DNA of 64,000 bases, taken from assembly GCA_907163375.1 (NCBI GenBank), contig CAJQUW010007968.1, positions 1 through 64,000 of the forward strand. The letters run 5' to 3'. Shown in pieces: positions 42,650-51,653 of the stretch; within the stretch, counting starts at the first letter, position 1, and each line of letters begins with the position of its first letter. A program made the position numbers and the translations under genes. Below the pieces are notes generated by a model, which saw only the letters and a program-made list of their open reading frames with translations, did no database searches and was not told where the DNA came from. The DNA comes from Prostheceraeus crozeri (lineage: Eukaryota; Platyhelminthes; Polycladida; Euryleptidae).

Positions 42650-43000
42650 ACAAGTAGCATGGTTTACAACGAATAAAATATGTTGACTAGAAAATGTATT
42701 ATGCCATGATACAATTGTTTCTGTATGAGTAAAATAAGGGAAGGCTCATAGAACTATAAAACCAATGCGGACAAGTAGCATAGTTTACAACGAATAAAAT
42801 ATGTTGACTAGAAAATGTATTATGCCATGATACAATTTGTTTCTGTATGAGTAAAATAAGGTAAGGCTCATAGAACTATAAAACCAATGAGGACAAGTAG
42901 CATGGTTTACAACGAATAAAATATGTTGACTAGAAAATGTATTATGCCATGATACAATTGTTTCTCGTAAATTCAAATAAGGGAAGGGTCATAGTACTAT
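42650..43000. repeat. 121-bp tandem repeat, about 3 copies, inside the Polinton
   Basis: Units begin ACAAGTAGCATGG at 42650, 42771 and 42893, and each contains TTTACAACGAATAAAATATG and ATTATGCCATGATACAATTG. Copies differ by a few bases. Confidence 0.93.
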
Positions 43001-43025
43001 TATCTATTGGGAGTAGCTTACCGTT

Positions 43026-43616
43026 TCAATTGATTGAGTTTAAAATTTGATCAAGGGTTGGGCGGTGTCTCCCATGGCGAAGATACGAGTCAATAATAGC
43101 GAAGTTCCTTTTGAAAAATGATATAGATTCCGTCGAGTTCTTAATAAACGGAAATCGTAAATATAGTTTATAAAATTTTCTTAAAAAGATGTTATAGCCT
43201 CTGGAATAACCTAATTGTTTACAAACATGGCCACTTCCCCGGATTACAGTCAAAGCTCTTCCTTTTAACAACGATAACTTCACAGTATTGTTCACCGAAA
43301 TGTCTTCTTCTCTTCTTAAATGTGCTAAATAATTAGTTAGCTCTGATGGTAAGATGTCTCTTTGAATTTCTTCTTCAAAATTATAGTTTGAACTGATATT
43401 GATGGCGTTATCTTGCAATGTGTCTTCAAATCGATTTATCACTAAAAATTCTCTGAATGTTTTTGATGCGTGGATGTCTTCTTCCTCCCTTGGTTTAAGA
43501 TATTTCTCCTGAAATTCTGTTAGCATCTCAATACACTTCTTCCGTTGATCTTCGTTCACAATAGTGTCTGAAATTTTTCTTTTCAAATCGGCAAAGGCGA
43601 TGCTTGAACGTGCCAT
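43026..43616 (-). CDS. unknown 196-residue protein in the Polinton left arm
   Basis: Open frame from ATG (MARSSIAFADLKRKISDTIV) to stop. It is predicted mainly helical and charged, with a basic C-terminal half (SRGYNIFLRKFYKLYLRF). No signal peptide or membrane segment. I do not recognise the family, and it is not one of the standard Polinton genes. It lies between two tandem-repeat blocks, which suggests cargo or a lineage-specific gene. Confidence 0.55.
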   Translation of the reverse strand: MARSSIAFADLKRKISDTIVNEDQRKKCIEMLTEFQEKYLKPREEEDIHASKTFREFLVINRFEDTLQDNAINISSNYNFEEEIQRDILPSELTNYLAHLRREEDISVNNTVKLSLLKGRALTVIRGSGHVCKQLGYSRGYNIFLRKFYKLYLRFPFIKNSTESISFFKRNFAIIDSYLRHGRHRPTLDQILNSIN

Positions 43617-43984
43617 TTTCGTTAAAACGTAGTGAATTAATTATGATAAAAAATAAAATTGTTGAAAGTCGCTGATGAAATTGACCAAAATAGATAAAGG
43701 TCACAGATGATTCGTAAGCAGTCACAGTCTCGTAGAACGCTCGCAGAATGAATGCACGCAGTAATACGTGGAATAATGGCAGCAGTGTTCAAGTGAAAAG
43801 TCATGAGTTATGCGGGTCACAAAGAATTCTCTCATACTGAATAGCTTAAACTGGTAGCAGCTGTTCATGTTGAGAAATGTAGTAACAGATGTTGCTATTG
43901 TCATAATACAGATAAAACAATCAATATCCTCTAAATGAGAGTTCATAAGAATAAAATGGAACAATGTAACGTTTTAATTTAGAT

Positions 43985-44365
43985 TAAATTAAATCATTTC
44001 AAAATCGAATAAGTAGCAAGGAAAGTCATCATTGTGGAACAGTTTTAAATCAATACCCCTCCCTTCTGTCTAAGTAGTAAGGAAAGACATCATTAGAGAC
44101 CAGTTTTAAATCAATACCCCCTACCTTCTGACTAAGTAGCAAGGAAAGTCATCATTTTGGAACAGTTTTAAATCAATACCCCCTCCCTTCTGACTAAGTA
44201 GCACGGAAAGTCATCATTAGAGGACAGTTTTAAATCAATACCCCCCCAGTAGAAAGGAAAGTCATCATTATAAAAATGTTTTAAATCAATACCCCCTTCT
44301 GACTAAGTAGTAAGGAAAGACATCATTAGAGAACAGTTTTAAATCAATACCCCCCCCTCCTTCTG
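43985..44365. repeat. about 62-bp tandem repeat, 6 copies, upstream of the protease
   Basis: Units contain AAGTAGCAAGGAAAGTCATC and CAGTTTTAAATCAATACCCC followed by C-runs and CTTCTGACT. They end directly before the start codon of the protease at 44368, so they occupy its likely promoter and leader region. Confidence 0.93.
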
Positions 44366-44367
44366 AA

Positions 44368-44895
44368 ATGAGCAACATAAATGAGTTTTTGAAATTATAT
44401 GGAACACAGACAACAACGAATTTCGATTTAAATAAGATTGCTAATCAATTGGGAATAAAGAATTTTCACATATTGATGAGGGATGAATTACAATTCCTAA
44501 AAAATAGGCCAACAGGAACCTTCAGTTCACGGAACAAAGTTCCATCAATAACTGTAAATTTCATAACAAATCTTCATACGTCAAATGAAAAAGGTGTACA
44601 TTGGTCAGCAGGCGTTAAAAATTATCAGCAGAACTATTATTTTGACCGCCCGGAGGCTGAGAACTATTGGTTCGACTCATACGGTTTGCCCCCTACAAAT
44701 GAAGTAAAAGAATTACTTGGCAATGGAATTTATAATACATTTCAAATTCAAAAACCTGGGAACAACTTATTGTGGGCAATTATGTTTATCCGTTTTGTAC
44801 AAAGTACAAAAAGTAGTACCATTTCTAGATATTATGTTAGAGTTAAACAATCTATAACTCAAGCGAAGCTATCTAAAGCGCCACCTAGAGGTTAA
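44368..44895 (+). CDS. Polinton adenain-like cysteine protease (PRO), fossil
   Basis: 175 codons. Residues 30-45 (GIKNFHILMRDEL), 77-80 (VHWS, the His-Trp of the catalytic centre) and 101-106 (WFDSYG, after the acidic residue) follow the order of adenovirus and Polinton maturation proteases of the Ulp1/C48-C5 clan. In the family this enzyme processes capsid proteins. It is one of only two plus-strand interior genes and converges on the integrase, the 3' ends meeting at 44892-44895. Confidence 0.8.
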   Translation: MSNINEFLKLYGTQTTTNFDLNKIANQLGIKNFHILMRDELQFLKNRPTGTFSSRNKVPSITVNFITNLHTSNEKGVHWSAGVKNYQQNYYFDRPEAENYWFDSYGLPPTNEVKELLGNGIYNTFQIQKPGNNLLWAIMFIRFVQSTKSSTISRYYVRVKQSITQAKLSKAPPRG

Positions 44896-46267
44896 AGCTC
44901 TGTTTTCTGTAATTCATTTTGATAAAATCGGCCTCTGATATCTTCATCATCTAAATCTTTAATTTCATAAGTAATCGGATAACTTTGATTTATTTTGCAA
45001 ACTTCAAATATTTCTTTAGTCCAATAGCCAACAAAGCCTTTTTCAAATTTATTCTTATATTTAAATATCCTAACTCTATCTCCAATTTTAAATTTTGGCT
45101 TAAGTTTCTGCAAATTCGGATTACTCTCATTCAAATTATTATTCTCGAATATTTTCTTTCGTACTAGATCAGGGTCGTCAGAAGCATTCTTTGGAGTTTC
45201 TTCAATACCAGAATGAACTTTATTATTGTACTCTTCCACAATTCCTGGTAATATCTTCAACCATTTCTGATTTCTTTGCTCAGTAAATTTCTTGAATAAT
45301 TTATTTTTTAACGTCCGATTGAATCTTTCTATCACTACGGCCTTCCCTGCATTTTCTGTGGAATACACAGTTTCAAATAGTGGCTGAACATTTCGGTTAT
45401 AAAATTCCGACCCTTTATCAACAAACAATTTTTTGGCTTTCTATTACTTTCTTTAAAGATTTCTTCAAACGCATATTTAACTGATAGACCACTTTTATTT
45501 TTTAAAGGCTTTACCCAAGCGTATCGTGTATATAAATCTATAACGGTCAATGCGTATTTGTAGTCCCTTTCATTCGGCATATGAATAAGATCAGCACTCC
45601 AAATATCATCTTTATTAAATACTTTTACTTTCAATAGATATTTCGGCTTTCTATATTCCTTGTGAATTTCGGACGCATAGGTTCGAGCGTTGCTCTCAGA
45701 GTTATTAGTTCGAGCGTTGCTCTCAGAGTTATTAGTTCGAGCGTTGCTCTCAGACAGCTTAGCTGTCGTTTCATTTAAACCCTGGCCGAATAATATTTTA
45801 GCTTGTAAAGCTTTCTTAACAGACAGTCTTTCAATCTTTTCTCTAAATGTAGGATTTTGAATACTATCTAATTCTTGAATCATCTTCTTGTCAGCTGCAT
45901 GTCGAGAACTTAGATCATGATTTCGATAAGCTAAATCATGCCTGTAAGCGGCGGCATCTACTCTATTTATTGGTTCTTCACCTGGTTTCGGATTATTATT
46001 CTCATCTAGTCTTATATCTAATCGAGTTCCTGGACCGGTATATGAATGACCAGGAAGATGTTTTTCTTTCGAATATTTACTCCAAATAAATCCAGGAAAG
46101 TTTTTTAATGTTTTTTGTATATCACCACCGAAGTGGTGTGGAACTTTGTTCTTGTCACCTCCAATATGCTGACAATTTGAGTATTTATTTTTGTTTAATA
46201 GATAATTCAATAAATCTAAATTAGAAATTTTTAATTTAATTAAATTTTCGGAATTTTTAGAATTCAT
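44892..46267 (-). pseudogene. Polinton integrase with an N-terminal phospholipase A2-like region, fossil
   Basis: Two overlapping open frames. The upstream one (310 residues) begins with a segment carrying YTGPGT at 76-81 and HDLAY at 110-114, the calcium loop and catalytic helix of parvovirus VP1-type phospholipase A2. A repeated SNARTNNSE linker follows, then the start of a retroviral-type integrase core (IWSADLIHMP, YALTVIDLYTRYAWV). The other frame carries the rest of the core (DKGSEFYN, ERFNRTLKNKLF, YNNKVHSGI) and a C-terminal SH3/chromo-like part (FKIGDRVRIFKYKN). The family's integrase joins the inverted repeats to the target. Broken. A separate PLA2 gene fused to the integrase, or two genes run together, are both possible. 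Confidence 0.85.
45685..45750. repeat. 27-bp tandem triplication with GAGC-GTT-GCTC hairpins
   Basis: Three copies of a 27-bp unit, each with GAGCGTTGCTC and TCAGAGTTATTAG. On the minus strand they encode the SNARTNNSE linker between the PLA2-like and integrase parts. Confidence 0.85.
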
Positions 46268-46576
46268 TTTAAAAGATAAAAAAAATTTAAAAGATAAAAT
46301 AAAATAATTGTTTTACCGAAAAGAACCAAAGGTTCTGAGGTTATTACCTTATCATACTAGGACTTAGATATATTCCAGAACCATCTTTAGTTTCTTTAAT
46401 TTCAATTAAATCATCAACATTGTGGAGAATATTTTTAAGAACTCGTTTTCCTTCATCAACTAATTTTAATTTACTAATAAAATTATCTACTACTCATTCT
46501 ACCCTAGCAACTTTCTCTAACTCTCTATTATGACGTTTTTGTTCTTCTAATGCTGCCTTCTCTGATTTATTTTTAT

Positions 46577-46828
46577 TTACTGCTTGGACAATGCCAGCTG
46601 TCCACCTGCAACACTTCCTGCTGCTGCTATGCCACCTATTATTAGTGGAATTAATGGGAGAATCCCGCCATTCTTTTCTTCTTGTAATTGAATATTCTCT
46701 ATCATTGGTTTACTTATGTAATACTTTTTTTTATTAATAGTAATAGTTTTAGGGGTATTTTTGTCAACAATATTACGTAATTTTAATTCAACAGTTTTAT
46801 TATTAATATTACTTTTCGCTTGCGACAT
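46577..46828 (-). CDS. adenovirus pX/Mu-like small virion protein, fossil
   Basis: 83 residues. A basic polar N-terminal part (KKKYYISKPM) is followed by GGILPLIPLIIGGIAAAGSV near the C-terminus. This tail strongly recalls the C-terminal hydrophobic block of adenovirus pX (GGILPLLIPLIAAAIG). Such small core or membrane-active proteins are known from adenovirus-like relatives of Polintons. It sits upstream of the integrase and downstream of the major capsid gene on the same strand. Start: ATG at 46828. Confidence 0.65.
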   Translation of the reverse strand: MSQAKSNINNKTVELKLRNIVDKNTPKTITINKKKYYISKPMIENIQLQEEKNGGILPLIPLIIGGIAAAGSVAGGQLALSKQ

Positions 46829-46839
46829 TTTTAATAAAA

Positions 46840-47143
46840 AAATTTTAAGTTACGAAAATTTTAAGTTAAGAATTTTAAGTTAAGAATTTTAAGTTAAGAA
46901 TTTTTAATCTATTCTAGTTATGAAAAAATTTTAAGTTACCAAAAAAATTTTAATCTATTCTAGTTATCAAAATTTTAAGTTATCAAAAAATTAAATTAAT
47001 TAAACGACGAAGTCTTGGGCTTTAGCCTATCGGACCAAAGGTCCTCAGGTTACTAACCGATCGGAGCGAAGCTCCTCTGGCTTTAGCCTATCGGACCAAA
47101 GGTCCTCAGGTTACTAACCGATCGGAGCGAAGCTCCTCTGGCT
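46840..47143. other. AT-rich spacer and 61-bp tandem duplication 3' of the capsid gene
   Basis: 46840-46990 has repeated TTTTAAGTTAAGAA-type units. 47030-47140 holds a 61-bp direct duplication, each copy with the hairpins GGACCAAAGGTCC and GGAGCGAAGCTCC, immediately 3' of the major capsid frame. A transcript-end role is an inference. Confidence 0.7.
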
Positions 47144-48478
47144 TTAGCCTATCCTAGTCATCTTCCCATTAAGAACTTCAATAGAATATTTTACATCTTC
47201 TAGCAATAAACCATAAGCCATCAATGAAGTTGTGGAATCTTTCTTTTCAATATTAATTGTTACATCACAACCATTTTTAATAATATCTTCAGATTGTGCA
47301 CTTAAATCGAAACAGAAAATTGGATATAAATGTCTCCAATCTCCAGGAGTTAATTGTGGTTCAACTCCAAATTCTGTACAAAGATTTCGATAACAATCAT
47401 ATCCTTCCATAAATTGATTATTGGTATCATCGAATCTTAATGGATCAATTGGATATCGAGTTTGATTTAATGAAACTTGTAAACTTCGAATTGTATTAAT
47501 ATGAAAAATATTATTGTTCTTATCAAAACTTGGAGAATTATTTCTTTGAAATGTTAGTAATAAATATCTTGGGGTATTCGCAGTTCTAGTAAAATGCCAG
47601 TTAAATCTTTGTTCGGAAAAAGTTACTGAACTGGCAGTACGCTTTAGAAAATTTACTGGAATTGGTTTGTTAGTATTTAATCTTTTTGCAATAGCTGTTT
47701 CAACCTCTAAACTAGGAGTAATATGCGTAATCCACCATTCAAGTCTATCAATTTTTAAATATGCTTTTTTCCCAGTCTTACCAAAAAAGATTAATTCATT
47801 ATTTGCCGTACGATGAATTATTAATTTAAATTTAAATTGATATGATATTTTGTCATAATCTAAATATCCGAATAATGGAGACAATGACCAATTTACTGTC
47901 TGTTTACTTTTCTTGTTAAATTCACGTCTTTCTTTATATGCATCATTATTTGTTTTATTTAAATGTTTTGCAATATTTTCTACATCTTTCGCAATTCCTG
48001 CTGCATCTGTTCCAGCGTGAGTTAAATCATCAACAATTATACCATCATTAGTATCAGGAAACCAACCTTCGATTTCATACTTTTTATTATTTTCACCAAT
48101 TGTTATAAATCTAAGCATTGTATCAATTACACCTGGGGAATCACTTATTGTTTCTATATTTTGAGTTGCAACATCTAAACGCATTTGTGTAAATAATCTT
48201 GGAAAAAAATTATTTTCTAGTGTAATATTATCGGTATCTGGTAATGGTGTTGTAAAATTAGCATCACTATATAAAGAATATTCACAGTGTAAAAATGAAT
48301 CAGGTAAATATAAATAACTCTGCTGATTATCAACTTCAAAAATTAAATCACCTCCAGTATTTACTCTACTGGAAGATCCGGGATTCATAGCAATTCTTAT
48401 ATAGTCATTCTTTTTTTGATTATAACTGACGAACGGAGGATCGTCTAATCTAAATTTATTTTCGATAAGCGAAGACAT
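47144..48478 (-). CDS. Polinton major capsid protein (double jelly roll), fossil
   Basis: 444 residues, close to the usual length of Polinton major capsid proteins. The N-terminal half has the beta-rich pattern with VDNQQSYLYLPDSFLHCEYS and a long loop region around 115-180. The C-terminal half has RSLQVSLNQTRYPIDPLRF and ends with HLYPIFCFDLSAQSED and AYGLLLEDVKYSIEVLNGK, both conserved in this family. It would form the hexon-like trimers of the virion. Followed downstream by a hairpin-rich spacer. The frame is open throughout. Confidence 0.88.
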   Translation of the reverse strand: MSSLIENKFRLDDPPFVSYNQKKNDYIRIAMNPGSSSRVNTGGDLIFEVDNQQSYLYLPDSFLHCEYSLYSDANFTTPLPDTDNITLENNFFPRLFTQMRLDVATQNIETISDSPGVIDTMLRFITIGENNKKYEIEGWFPDTNDGIIVDDLTHAGTDAAGIAKDVENIAKHLNKTNNDAYKERREFNKKSKQTVNWSLSPLFGYLDYDKISYQFKFKLIIHRTANNELIFFGKTGKKAYLKIDRLEWWITHITPSLEVETAIAKRLNTNKPIPVNFLKRTASSVTFSEQRFNWHFTRTANTPRYLLLTFQRNNSPSFDKNNNIFHINTIRSLQVSLNQTRYPIDPLRFDDTNNQFMEGYDCYRNLCTEFGVEPQLTPGDWRHLYPIFCFDLSAQSEDIIKNGCDVTINIEKKDSTTSLMAYGLLLEDVKYSIEVLNGKMTRIG

Positions 48479-48603
48479 TTTTATAAAAAATAATTTGACT
48501 TTTTGTTTTTTCTCACAGACAGAAAAAATTCTGCTAAAATAATTTTACTTAAATAATTTTACTAAAAAAAATTTTACTAAAAAATTTTACTAAAAAATAT
48601 ATT

Positions 48604-49152
48604 TTAGAATTTTGCTAGACCAGCTCCGCTACAGCTTTGCTGGTTAAACCGAAGGTTGCTACTCACGCCATTTCCTCTTATTTCTTCAATTGTTTTTTCA
48701 TTATGTTTACTATTAGACGGAGCTCCGCTCCTCAAGGTTTCACCCTCTACAGCTATGTTAGCAATTTTATTTTTTGTTTCATCTGAAAGTTTTTTTAATT
48801 TTTTTAGTTCTTCAGAATCATTCCTAAGTTTACGAATAGCTTCTAGTTGTTTTAATTCGTTTTGAAACTTAACAGCATTTGATATTGCACTAGCTGTACT
48901 ACCTATAGCAGCTGCTCCTTTTGCAGCAGATGTAATCAAATCTTTATTATTTTTAATTAAGTTAACGATACTACCAATACCAGAAAAGATGCCATCTCCT
49001 TCTTTTTGGACGGCACCTGCGGTGCCTAGGAACTTTTGTGTTCCGACAGTTTCTACACTATCATAATGGTACACAGGTTTCATAGATGGTTCATGAGCAA
49101 TTTTATTATTTGATGCAAAATGTTTAAGATTGTGTTTATAAATTATAGGCAT
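48604..49152 (-). CDS. pVI-like minor virion protein, fossil
   Basis: 182 residues. After a polar N-terminal 50, GIFSGIGSIVNLIKNN and LITSAAKGAAAIGSTASAIS form amphipathic or weakly hydrophobic helices rich in Gly and Ala, then a charged coiled-coil-like segment, ending SGAGLAKF. This is the layout of adenovirus pVI-like membrane-active minor proteins, and it is placed next to the capsid gene as in relatives. Identification is by character, not by clear homology. Confidence 0.5.
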   Translation of the reverse strand: MPIIYKHNLKHFASNNKIAHEPSMKPVYHYDSVETVGTQKFLGTAGAVQKEGDGIFSGIGSIVNLIKNNKDLITSAAKGAAAIGSTASAISNAVKFQNELKQLEAIRKLRNDSEELKKLKKLSDETKNKIANIAVEGETLRSGAPSNSKHNEKTIEEIRGNGVSSNLRFNQQSCSGAGLAKF

Positions 49153-49199
49153 TTTTTAGGATTAAATTTGACTTTTGGGAAAAATATCTACGTGTTAAG

Positions 49200-49664
49200 A
49201 TTTACGTTTGTGAATGGACAACAACTTCGAGATAACTTTATTAATTGACTGTTGCACTTTATCTATTGCGTCAAGCAGCGTGTGATGTACTTTAATTTCT
49301 TTTCTATTAACTTGCATTTTCTGCTGATTAATCTTCAATGCCGTTTTAAGTGCATTTAACTTAATTTTAAGAACATCTAATTGTCTTTTAACAGAATCTA
49401 ACTGTTCTTTATTTTCTTTAGAGTTTTCTTGTAAATTTTTCTTTAATTCATTTTCTAAATTGATTTTAAGTTTTTCATTTTATCAACTTTTTCATTAAGT
49501 GAGTTTACTTCATTTATTATTCTATTCATCTTTTTCATTTGTTGAGTAATTTTAGAACTTAATTCATCAACACTTTTTTGGAATGTAGTTTGTAACTGCT
49601 TTAAATTTTTTTTAATTCTTTCAGGAAGTTTTTCTATTTCATCTTCTAATTGTTCTTTTAACAT
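49200..49664 (-). CDS. coiled-coil protein region in the Polinton
   Basis: The open frame at 49664-49455 (69 residues, MLKEQLEDEIEKLPERIKKN) is almost pure heptad coiled coil with Lys/Glu. The sequence to about 49200 keeps the same character (KEN, LKLN, VNRKEIKV-type stretches). It is downstream of the fibre-like gene on the same strand. No specific family recognised. Confidence 0.45.
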
Positions 49665-49720
49665 TTTTATCTGATGTTTATTTTTAATGACTGCAGATTT
49701 TAACTTTATAGAAAGTAATA

Positions 49721-50080
49721 TTAAAATTTTTGATTGTTCTGAAATCTTTTTAAAAAGTTTGCTATATCTGCTTCTAGCTCTCTATCCTTTTTATCAAGTT
49801 TTAATAATTTTTCGTTTAATGATTTGTCATTAAGTTTTAGCAACTTTAATTCATTCATCAGTGGAACCAAAACATCGTTTATATATTTTTCCTTTAAATC
49901 ATTGATTTGTGTATCAACATATTGTTTATTTGTCAACTCTGTATTTTGTTGCGGAAGAATAGAAAGATGCAATGGACCAGATAAAACGTCTCCAGTTTTC
50001 ATGATATAATTTTCTATCTCTATTTCTAATTCACGATTATTCGGGATATATGCACCTCCACCAACATTTGGTAACATCAT
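49721..50080 (-). CDS. fibre-like protein with a phage-tail-fibre-type repeat, fossil
   Basis: 119 residues. Residues 30-60 contain MKTGDVLSGPLHLSILPQQN followed by TNKQYVDTQI, the pattern of the repeat in phage tail fibres (GD.msGPL.l...P.....A..KYVD..I). The remainder is heptad coiled coil. A trimeric fibre or shaft is the natural inference. The gene is divergent from the plus-strand gene at 50154, sharing a 75-bp intergenic region. Confidence 0.6.
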   Translation of the reverse strand: MMLPNVGGGAYIPNNRELEIEIENYIMKTGDVLSGPLHLSILPQQNTELTNKQYVDTQINDLKEKYINDVLVPLMNELKLLKLNDKSLNEKLLKLDKKDRELEADIANFLKRFQNNQKF

Positions 50081-50153
50081 TTTTTAACAATAAAAAAATA
50101 AAATTTTTTCTAATAAAAATAAAAAATAAAATTTTTCTAATAAAAATAAAAAA

Positions 50154-51452
50154 ATGGAAAATCCAAATTTAAAAAAATTATATTCGCCCGCATCATCCTG
50201 TTCTTCTTATTCGACGAGATCAACGGGATTTGAAAATAAATGTTTTGATAATAATAATAATAATACTATTACAAATCCATGTATAGATGTTAATATTTTA
50301 TTTCAATTACAAGCCGAAATATTTAGAGAACAAACAAAAGGTTTACCTTCTATAGAAACTAATTATTGTTTGTTTCCAGGAGATCCATTTATTAAATTTA
50401 TGGAGATTGTTAGTAAATACAATGATGTAGCTTATGTGGAATTAAATAAAGAAAATATGGTTATAATAGGTCATAATAATGTTTATGGATTTATTAGAGC
50501 AGTGTTACCAATTAGTAATACTGATTGGATAGAAACTAAAATTATTAATTATATCAATATTAAAGAATTAGTTAAAAAATTAAAATCTTTTTCCAAAGAA
50601 AAAATTAGATTATTTGTTGACGATCAAAATCAATATAACATTCACATAGAGAGTAAAAAACATAATGAAGAATTATTATGTCAAGTTTATTATAGAGACA
50701 CAATTTATAAACAAGAAACATTAGAAATGCCGCAAAGATATGATGATGATACGTATATAGGATTATATTCAAACTTAAATATTAATTTGTTAAAATCTTA
50801 CATAAATGGCTTAGCTCAACAAGAAAAAATTTATATGTGGTCAACACCTTATACTATAAACAATGACCATAATCATAATAAACGAACCGAAGGTTCTAGG
50901 GCTTTGCCCGATCTTAAAGAATCTTATGATAATAATGATGATACTGTAACATCTGAAAAAGGTGTAAATGGTAAAAAAGATTATAAAAATATTAGTAATT
51001 ATAAAAATTTATCTAAATTTCATTTTCTTACAATTGAAAATAATAATGATGGTATAGTTGAAGATACTGTTAGACAACTATGTGTCGGGTCTACAAAATT
51101 TAAATTAGGATTTACATCTAATCAATTTAAAATTTTATCATCTTTAACAAAAACTAAAAGTGATTCAGATTATGGTGGTGTTATTAAATTTTCCAAAAGA
51201 GATCAAAGACCAATATTTTTCTCTATTATATTATTAACAGATAAAAGATGTAATTTAGAATTAGATATTCCAATAAGAGAATGGTATCCTATCATGGAAG
51301 GGCATCCTATACCAAAAAGTGTAATTTATGATGATGAAGAAACAATTTATGATGATGATGAAGAAACAATTTATGATGATGATGATGAATCAATAGTTAG
51401 TGAAAAAAAAATTAAATTATCTTTTGATAAAACATTATATGATGAAACTTAA
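50154..51452 (+). CDS. 432-residue protein, possibly sliding-clamp-like, fossil
   Basis: N-terminal 45 residues are polar low complexity. Residues 70-185 run helix-strand-strand with FMEIVSKYNDVAYVELNKEN, then INIKELVKKLKSFSKEKIRL, which resembles the PCNA domain pattern (a VNL..L.KILK helix and an acidic strand pair). The second half (KFKLGFTSNQFKILSSL, PIFFSIILLTD) could be the second domain. A low-complexity insert separates them, and the C-terminus has acidic IYDDDEET repeats. A polymerase processivity role is an inference. It is plus-strand, converging on the PolB gene. Confidence 0.45.
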   Translation: MENPNLKKLYSPASSCSSYSTRSTGFENKCFDNNNNNTITNPCIDVNILFQLQAEIFREQTKGLPSIETNYCLFPGDPFIKFMEIVSKYNDVAYVELNKENMVIIGHNNVYGFIRAVLPISNTDWIETKIINYINIKELVKKLKSFSKEKIRLFVDDQNQYNIHIESKKHNEELLCQVYYRDTIYKQETLEMPQRYDDDTYIGLYSNLNINLLKSYINGLAQQEKIYMWSTPYTINNDHNHNKRTEGSRALPDLKESYDNNDDTVTSEKGVNGKKDYKNISNYKNLSKFHFLTIENNNDGIVEDTVRQLCVGSTKFKLGFTSNQFKILSSLTKTKSDSDYGGVIKFSKRDQRPIFFSIILLTDKRCNLELDIPIREWYPIMEGHPIPKSVIYDDEETIYDDDEETIYDDDDESIVSEKKIKLSFDKTLYDET

Positions 51453-51653
51453 TAAGATAAAACTTAATATGATGAAACATGATGTGATAAAACTTAATGT
51501 GACAAAGAAAATAAAATAACTAAAGAACGTGAAATATATTTTCATATGTAATAAAATGTTTAGATGTAATAAGTTTTTAGATGTTATAAATTTTTTAGAT
51601 GTGTTATAAATTTTTTAGATGTTATAAAATTTTTAGATGTAATAAAAAATTTA

